64,000 nucleotides of DNA from Acidimicrobiaceae bacterium (lineage in GTDB: Bacteria; Actinomycetota; Acidimicrobiia; Acidimicrobiales; UBA8190): assembly GCA_003151475.1 (NCBI GenBank), contig PLXQ01000063.1, positions 1 to 64,000 on the forward strand. Reading direction: 5' to 3'. Below, piece by piece: positions 58,849 to 64,000 of the stretch (within the stretch, counting starts at the first letter, position 1; each line of letters starts with the position of its first letter). The notes beneath the pieces were generated by a model, which saw only the letters and a program-made list of their open reading frames with translations, did no database searches and was not told the origin of the DNA. A program made the translations under genes and the position numbers.

Positions 58849-60123
58849 GTGCGCGATGAGACAATCGCCATCCATGGTGGTTATACCGCCGACGGCACCC
58901 GGGCCGTGGCCGTACCGATCTATCAGACGGTGGCCCATGATTTCATCGACGCCGCGCACGCCGGTGCCGTGCTCGACCTCGAAGTGCCGGGATTTCACTA
59001 CAACCGCATCAACAACCCGACCAACGACGTCCTCGAAAAGCGCATAGCCGCCCTGGAGGGGGGAACGGCCGCCCTGGTGGTGGCATCGGGCATGGCCGCG
59101 GTCAGCTACGCCATCCTCACCGTGGCTGCTCCCGGTTCGAACTTCGTGGTGGCCCCCCAGCTCTACGGAGCGACCTTCACCTACTTCGCCCATGTGCTGC
59201 CGTCACTCGGGATCGAAGCCAGATTCGCCCGCGACGACAGCGCTGATTCGATCGCGGCGCTGATGGACGACAGGACCTGCGCCGTCTTCTGCGAGACAAT
59301 CGGCAACCCGGCCGGCAATGTCGTCGACCTCGAGGCGGTTGCGGCCGTGGCGCACGGGGGAGGGGTGCCACTCATGGTGGACAACACCGTGGCCACCCCT
59401 CTGCTGTTGAAGCCGATTAGCCACGGTGCCGACGTCGTGGTCCACTCCCTGACCAAGTTCGTCGGAGGCCATGGCACGACACTCGGCGGCGCCATCGTGG
59501 ACGGTGGGACGTTCCCCTGGACCGATCACGCCGAGCGCTTCCCCGGGTTCAACCTGCCCGAGCCCGCCTTCCACGACGTCGTCTTCGCCCGGGACTTCCC
59601 CGAAAGGCCGTTCACGGTCCGGGCCCGGTCGGTGCAGCTACGCAACACCGGTGCCACCCTTTCGCCTCTGGCCGCCTTCCAGTTGCTCCAAGGTCTCGAG
59701 ACCTTGTCTGTCCGCCTCGACCGGCACGAGGCCAACGCCCGGGCTGTGGCCGACTACCTGGCCAACGACCCGCGCGTCGAGTGGGTGAGCTTCGTGGGGT
59801 TTCCCGACCACCCGTCCTATGACCTGGCCAAGCGTTACCTCGCCGGACGTGTCCCGTCGATCATCACTTTCGGTGCCGCTGGTGGCTACGACGCCGGACT
59901 GGCGTTCTTCGATGCTCTCCAGCTGTTCAAACGACTTCTCAATCTGGGCGACGCCAAATCGTTGGCCATCCATCCCGCCTCCACCACCCACCGCCAGCTG
60001 AGCGATGACGAACGTTCCGCCGCCGGGATCCGACCGGAGACCATCCGGCTATCCATCGGGCTCGAGCACATCGACGATCTCATCGAGGACCTCGATCAGG
60101 CCTTGGCCAAGGCCACCACCTGA
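58849..60123 (+). CDS. O-acetylhomoserine sulfhydrylase-like PLP enzyme
   Basis: A 424-residue member of the Cys/Met metabolism PLP family. It begins with ETIAIHGGYTADGTRAVAVPIYQT, has NNPTNDVLEKRIAALEGG and ASGMAA (80-84), VDNTVATPLL with Asp178, and the PLP lysine Lys203 in HSLTKFVGGHG. The length and FPERPFTVRARSVQLRNTGATLSP fit MetY-type O-acyl-homoserine sulfhydrylases rather than cystathionine gamma-lyases. The GTG at 58849 has GGAG 9 nt upstream; the GTG at 58834 overlaps the MetA-like gene and is an alternative. It probably replaces the acyl group of O-acylhomoserine with a sulfur nucleophile. Confidence 0.88.
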   Translation: MRDETIAIHGGYTADGTRAVAVPIYQTVAHDFIDAAHAGAVLDLEVPGFHYNRINNPTNDVLEKRIAALEGGTAALVVASGMAAVSYAILTVAAPGSNFVVAPQLYGATFTYFAHVLPSLGIEARFARDDSADSIAALMDDRTCAVFCETIGNPAGNVVDLEAVAAVAHGGGVPLMVDNTVATPLLLKPISHGADVVVHSLTKFVGGHGTTLGGAIVDGGTFPWTDHAERFPGFNLPEPAFHDVVFARDFPERPFTVRARSVQLRNTGATLSPLAAFQLLQGLETLSVRLDRHEANARAVADYLANDPRVEWVSFVGFPDHPSYDLAKRYLAGRVPSIITFGAAGGYDAGLAFFDALQLFKRLLNLGDAKSLAIHPASTTHRQLSDDERSAAGIRPETIRLSIGLEHIDDLIEDLDQALAKATT

Positions 60124-60158
60124 TTTTCCGGTCTCACTCCGACTGCTGAGCGGACAGC

Positions 60159-60178
60159 GGCGCCGGGTCTTCGGCGCC
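60159..60178. terminator. Perfect GC hairpin between convergent genes
   Basis: GGCGCCG and CGGCGCC with a 6-nt loop lie 35 bp after the MetY-like gene and 67 bp before the end of the opposite-strand FAD gene. No T tract. Repeated CGCCCACG follows it. Confidence 0.5.
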
Positions 60179-60245
60179 CACGCCCACGCCCACGCCTGCT
60201 CCGCGCCGGCGCCCGGGCCACAGCCCACGCCGGGGACGGTTTTCT

Positions 60246-62057
60246 TCAGCCGATGACCTCTCTCACGCAGTCCTCGGCGTCGAGCACGGCCCGGATCCGA
60301 CTGCGGGGCGACGGCAGGTAGTGGGTGAAGTAACGGGCTCCTTCGGTGAGGACACCGAGCAGCGAGAGGCTCGACTGGAGCTGACCGTGGGCGTCATACG
60401 GATGGAAGTGTTCGCTGATGGAGACGCTTCCCACCGGGGTATCGCCGTAACTCATCTGGGTCAGGCGCCCTTTGGCGTAGAGGCGGCTGAGCAAGGGTGA
60501 ACCCGAGTTGGCCAGCGACGGCAGATCCAGATACCCGCGAATCACGGCACCGACCGAGATCGTGATCTCTTCGGCCAGTTCGGTCGAGCGCAGTGTCGTC
60601 CGGCCATCGGATCCGGGGGTCACTTCGGGATTCGGCCCGAGCGGGGCCTGCACCACCCCGGCATCGAAAAGAGCCAACAGCTGCTGGGACCGAAGCGGCG
60701 GAGGTCCTGCTTCCATCCGGTTGATCCGACCCCGGATGTTCGACTGGAAGTCGGTGTATGACTCGAGGGTGAGCCCGCCGAATTCGATCACCAGACGGAG
60801 CTGGTCCCGCAGGATGCGCAGGACCTCGAGGGCGGCCTTCACGGGACTGCCCCCGATGGCCACAGCCTCGTCCAGATCCGACTCGATCATGCCGTAGAAC
60901 TGGGACTGGAAGTCGCGACTCGAGGCGTACGACTGCCCGGTACCGGCAAAAAGATGGCTGGCGGGGTCGAATCGACCGTACACGGGCTCAAACTGTTCGA
61001 CCAGCCGGTCGAAGTCACCCTCCAGCCAGCCGGTGGTGAGGCGGCGGCGGACTTCGGCCGACGCGTCCATGCCGCCCTTCAGATAGGCGGCGTGGGTGAG
61101 ATAACGGGACTGCATCTCGGCGTACAGCAGCGGCAGGAGATCGCGCCGGAAGTCGACCTTGTGCCGTTCCTGTGAGCCGCCCGGGTTGGTCAGAGCGCTG
61201 ATCTCCTGCGGGGTGCAGACCACGGGCTGGTAAGCGCCGTACGGGTCCACGCCGTGTGCCGATTTGGCGCAGTACGGAACGCCCGAGCGCGAGTACAGGT
61301 AGATCAGAGGCTCGTTCCCGCTGGGCACGTAGCGCATGCGCTGGCCCGCCTCCTCGAAAGTCCCGCCCCGACCGACCGTGAACGCGGTCAGGAGATCGAA
61401 GCCGACCAAACCCATCCCGGCGATGGCGATAGATTCACCGGGTGCGACGGTGCTGTCGAAATACTCGACGGGGTAGGGGCGCAAGTAGCCGGCTCCCGTC
61501 CTCGGTCCGTCGGATTCTTCGTTCCAGGTGTGACCCGACGTAAGCACCACATGGTCGACAGACAGCGTCTGGCCGTTGTCGAGCACTATCGCCTCCTGTC
61601 CACCGGACGAGGTGATGTCGATGGCGCTGGCGTAGTGGCGCACGACCTCGATGTTGGACGGGGCGTTCGCCACGAGTGTCTCGTAGAACCACACCAGGTA
61701 CTCGCCCATCAGACGCCGAGGAAGGTAGTCGGTGGCGGCGATCGGTCGACCGGTGGTGCTGATTCGGCAGTCGTGACCCACCCACCGGTAGCCGCTCTTC
61801 ACGACCCACTCGTAGAGCCCGACCGCATAGGGCCGATCGTCTTCTCCGTGGGGCGCCGCGTACATCGACAATTGCCCACACGGGTTGTTCAGAATCAGGT
61901 AGTCGGGCTGACCCATGGCGTAGACACCACCACCCAGGGCGCCCGGCTCGATGACATGTACCCGGATGAAGGACTGCGTACTCCGGGCCTGCGCCACGGC
62001 GCGCTCCAGGACACACAAACCCCACGAGCCTAAGCCGACGACGGCAAACTCGATCAT
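60246..62057 (-). CDS. FAD/NAD(P)-binding protein (NAD_binding_9 type)
   Basis: A 603-residue two-dinucleotide-binding flavoprotein. It begins with the Rossmann motif FAVVGLGSWGLCVLERAV (4-21), continues with VHVIEPGALGGGVYAMGQPDYLILNNPCGQLS (38-70) and has a second pattern SIAIAGMGLVGFDLLTAFT near residue 210. The C-terminal half has no family I can name beyond this group. Proteins of this type occur in natural-product clusters and probably oxidise amines or act as N-hydroxylating or dehydrogenating enzymes, but no activity is firmly set. It is convergent with the MetY-like gene. Confidence 0.8.
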   Translation of the reverse strand: MIEFAVVGLGSWGLCVLERAVAQARSTQSFIRVHVIEPGALGGGVYAMGQPDYLILNNPCGQLSMYAAPHGEDDRPYAVGLYEWVVKSGYRWVGHDCRISTTGRPIAATDYLPRRLMGEYLVWFYETLVANAPSNIEVVRHYASAIDITSSGGQEAIVLDNGQTLSVDHVVLTSGHTWNEESDGPRTGAGYLRPYPVEYFDSTVAPGESIAIAGMGLVGFDLLTAFTVGRGGTFEEAGQRMRYVPSGNEPLIYLYSRSGVPYCAKSAHGVDPYGAYQPVVCTPQEISALTNPGGSQERHKVDFRRDLLPLLYAEMQSRYLTHAAYLKGGMDASAEVRRRLTTGWLEGDFDRLVEQFEPVYGRFDPASHLFAGTGQSYASSRDFQSQFYGMIESDLDEAVAIGGSPVKAALEVLRILRDQLRLVIEFGGLTLESYTDFQSNIRGRINRMEAGPPPLRSQQLLALFDAGVVQAPLGPNPEVTPGSDGRTTLRSTELAEEITISVGAVIRGYLDLPSLANSGSPLLSRLYAKGRLTQMSYGDTPVGSVSISEHFHPYDAHGQLQSSLSLLGVLTEGARYFTHYLPSPRSRIRAVLDAEDCVREVIG

Positions 62058-62264
62058 GGCTATCTCGGTGTGGCGATGCGCTGAGCGCGAGCACCGGACA
62101 GAAGAAGCCGTTGAAGGCAATGGACGCGACAACATCACCGGTACTGCAGCCCCCTATTCACCCTTGGATTCACGGTTGCCCGAGAACCTTCTGGCCGGAC
62201 GCAAGAAAAGCAGTACCGGCGCATCAATTAACGGTAGAGCCTCACTACCCGAATGCACAGGGCG

Positions 62265-62426
62265 TTGTCGAAATGTAGAGAAACGAGCATTGTTGAAACG
62301 TAGGGAATTCACAGTATGGAAACGTCCGGCCGCCCGTCCGGCTTGTCGTCGGCCGTGGGCCTTGCTCGTCGTCGGCCGTTGGTCTTGTCGAAACGTAGAG
62401 AATTCGCCTTGTCGAAACGTAGGGAA
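62265..62426 (+). repeat. Multi-copy direct repeat TTGTYGAAAYGTAGRGAA
   Basis: Four full copies start at 62265, 62290, 62385 and 62409, with a partial one at 62315. They form two pairs, each 24-25 bp apart, on either side of a segment with a second repeat (CGTCGTCGGCCGT, near 62345 and 62368). They lie in the 459-bp gene-free gap between the FAD gene and the aldo/keto reductase gene. They may be remnant transposon ends or a regulator array. The rest of the gap holds no recognised gene. Confidence 0.8.
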
Positions 62427-62516
62427 TGCACCGCCCGATCAGTAGAATGGAGTTGATTCGATTCGGTGCCTTAAGGGTGTTGGAGTCACCACACCCGTGA
62501 CGAAAAGAATGGGACG

Positions 62517-63392
62517 ATGCTGGACGCCTCTGACACACTCGAACTAGGTACTCTGCGCGTACACCGCCTGGGATTCGGCACCATGCAGCTCACCGGTCCG
62601 GGCGTGTGGGGCCCTCCAAAGGACCCCGACGGCGCCATTGCCGTGCTGCGGACAGCCGTGGCCCTGGGTGTCGATCTGATCGACACGGCCGACTCCTACG
62701 GTCCCGATATCGCCGAAGAGCTCATTCGGGAGGCCCTGTCTCCATACCCGGCGGATATCACCATCGCCACCAAGGCGGGCTTCACCCGTTCCGGTCCCGA
62801 CCAGTGGGAGGAGTGCGGTCGGCCCGAGTACCTGAAGAGCCAGTGCGAGGGGAGCCTGAAGCGTCTCGGCGTCGACCACATCGATCTCTTTCAGCTGCAC
62901 CGGATCGACCCCAGGGTCCCGCCTGACGACCAATTCGGCGCCCTCAAGGACCTGCGTGACTCGGGGATGGTCGCCGAAGTCGGGCTTTCGGAGGTTACCG
63001 TGGCCGATGTCGAAGCGGCCCGACGGATCGTGCCCATCATCACGGTCCAGAACCAGTACAACATCGCCCAGCGCGGCGCCGATGACGTCCTCGACTACTG
63101 CGAAAGCCATCAGATCGGATTCATCCCGTGGTTCCCGTTGGCCAACGGGAAGCTCGCCCGCGACGGTGGTCCCCTCGACACCGTCGCCCGCGAGGTGGGA
63201 GCGACCGTTTCCCAGGTCAGTCTGGCCTGGTTGCTCCGTCGCTCGGCGGTCATGCTCCCCATCCCAGGGACATCATCGGTCGAGCATCTCGAAGAGAACT
63301 GGGCGGCAGGCGAGGTGTCTCTCAGCGACAGCCAGTACGACCAGTTGGTCGCCGCCCGCAAGCCCGTGCGCCGGTGGGCGCTCGGAGGATGA
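62517..63392 (+). CDS. Aldo/keto reductase
   Basis: A 291-residue (beta/alpha)8 NADPH-dependent reductase. The catalytic tetrad is Asp56 (LIDTADS), Tyr61 (SYG), Lys86 (ATKAGF) and His128 (FQLHRID). [11 protein letters not shown] at the N-terminus and [15 protein letters not shown] at the C-terminus are the usual NADPH-binding segments. It probably reduces an aldehyde or ketone; the substrate is unknown. It lies beyond the repeat array and may not belong to the biosynthetic cluster. The downstream amidohydrolase gene starts 8 bp after the stop, suggesting an operon. Confidence 0.9.
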   Translation: MLDASDTLELGTLRVHRLGFGTMQLTGPGVWGPPKDPDGAIAVLRTAVALGVDLIDTADSYGPDIAEELIREALSPYPADITIATKAGFTRSGPDQWEECGRPEYLKSQCEGSLKRLGVDHIDLFQLHRIDPRVPPDDQFGALKDLRDSGMVAEVGLSEVTVADVEAARRIVPIITVQNQYNIAQRGADDVLDYCESHQIGFIPWFPLANGKLARDGGPLDTVAREVGATVSQVSLAWLLRRSAVMLPIPGTSSVEHLEENWAAGEVSLSDSQYDQLVAARKPVRRWALGG

Positions 63393-63400
63393 CGTGATCG

Positions 63401-64000
63401 GTGTCTGCTGTGGCCGCTGACCTTGTGATTCGAAACGGGACACTGGCCGACGGAACCGGTGGCCCCCTTCGTCGCGCCGACGTTGCCATCACCGGGAACC
63501 GGATCACCGACGTCGGAGCTGACGTGGGCCGAGGCCGGCGCGAGCTCGATGCCGAGGGTCTGCTCGTCACCCCCGGTTTCGTTGATCCCCACACCCATTA
63601 CGACGGTCAGGCCACCTGGGATCCGTTGCTGGCACCCTCATCGCACCACGGGGTGACCACTGTGGCCATGGGCAACTGCGGTGTGGGTTTCGCTCCGGTC
63701 GCCCCCGACCGCCACGACTGGTTGATCGCCACCATGGAAGGCGTCGAGGACATCCCCGGCACCGCTCTCCACGAAGGGCTGCGATGGGACTGGGAATCGT
63801 TCCCCGAATACCTCGACGCCCTCGAGCGTCAGCCTCGGACCATCGACGTGGGCACCCACCTGCCCCATGCCGCGCTGCGTGCCTTCGTGATGGGCGAGCG
63901 GGGAGCGGATCCGGCCGAGCACCCCGACGACGGCCAGCTCGAGACCATGACCAAGCTCCTGCTTGAGGGCCTCGATGCCGGAGCCCTCGGCATCACCACG
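63401..64000 (+). CDS. N-acyl-D-amino-acid deacylase-like amidohydrolase (3'-truncated)
   Basis: The first 200 residues of an amidohydrolase-superfamily protein; the frame is open to the window end. It opens with ADLVIRNGTLADGTGGP, a beta-sandwich, then enters the metal site VDPHTHYDGQATWDP (His64, His66). GVTTVAMGNCGVGFAPV contains the Cys used as a bridging ligand in D-aminoacylases. EGVEDIPGTALHEGL and WDWESFPEYLDAL are typical of this group. It should hydrolyse N-acyl-D-amino acids, dihydropyrimidine-like or related amides. GGAGG lies 12 nt before the GTG at 63401. Confidence 0.85.
   Translation, partial: MSAVAADLVIRNGTLADGTGGPLRRADVAITGNRITDVGADVGRGRRELDAEGLLVTPGFVDPHTHYDGQATWDPLLAPSSHHGVTTVAMGNCGVGFAPVAPDRHDWLIATMEGVEDIPGTALHEGLRWDWESFPEYLDALERQPRTIDVGTHLPHAALRAFVMGERGADPAEHPDDGQLETMTKLLLEGLDAGALGITT

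Noticed and set aside
62245..62538. Minus-strand 97-codon frame in the repeat array
   Set aside because: Its sequence is largely the translated repeats and has no start signal.

Overview
The window is GC-rich, gene-dense DNA of an actinobacterium. Evidence for this: an Lsr2 nucleoid protein, a class E sortase with an LAXTG-type substrate, an SCO6745-family protein, many GTG/TTG starts, many ATGA/GTGA gene overlaps, and several genes with a TANNNT-like -10 box 6-8 nt before the start codon (leaderless pattern). Class Acidimicrobiia is my best guess, but that is inference. No rRNA, tRNA, CRISPR array or intact insertion sequence was seen. Both ends cut genes: a DUF11 surface protein on the left and an amidohydrolase on the right.

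Layout. 0-5.7 kb: secreted and surface proteins (DUF11 repeats, a two-repeat secreted protein, an FG-GAP propeller, a Cys-repeat lipoprotein). 5.9-7.6 kb: an orphan DUF4011 protein without its usual helicase. 7.6-28 kb: a large exopolysaccharide/cell-surface locus (PIG-L deacetylase, flippase, several glycosyltransferases, class E sortase and its LAFTG substrate, tyrosine phosphatase, DUF4012 protein, initiating phosphoglycosyltransferase, polymerase, Wzz/BY-kinase, GT87-like enzyme, GH26-like hydrolase). Genes from 15.2 to 25.1 kb form one tightly coupled operon that could start, extend, polymerise and regulate a glycan.

28.3-32.9 kb: a two-gene cassette, TIR-TM-WD40 plus SLOG-4TM, flanked by the two longest or near-longest gene-free stretches of the middle of the window. 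TIR enzymes make signals from NAD+ and SLOG domains bind such signals, so this looks like an undescribed Thoeris-like, membrane-targeting immune system. It is the main candidate novelty.

33.7-48.8 kb: mixed housekeeping and accessory genes (glycosyltransferases, crotonase, GNAT, PAS, cyclase, Lsr2, GGDEF-EAL, zincin, PhnZ-like HD protein, SCO6745 protein), including two genes broken by single-base indels in G runs.

48.8-62.1 kb: a compact biosynthetic cluster. A phosphopantetheinyl transferase, a leucine-type A-T module, a P450, a condensation domain fused to a crippled A domain, and an SDR lie in one coupled minus-strand operon. Next to them are a flavin monooxygenase, a MetA-like/MetY-like sulfur pair and an FAD/NAD(P)-binding protein. 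The product is unknown. 62.5-64 kb: an aldo/keto reductase and an N-acyl-D-amino-acid-deacylase-like amidohydrolase.
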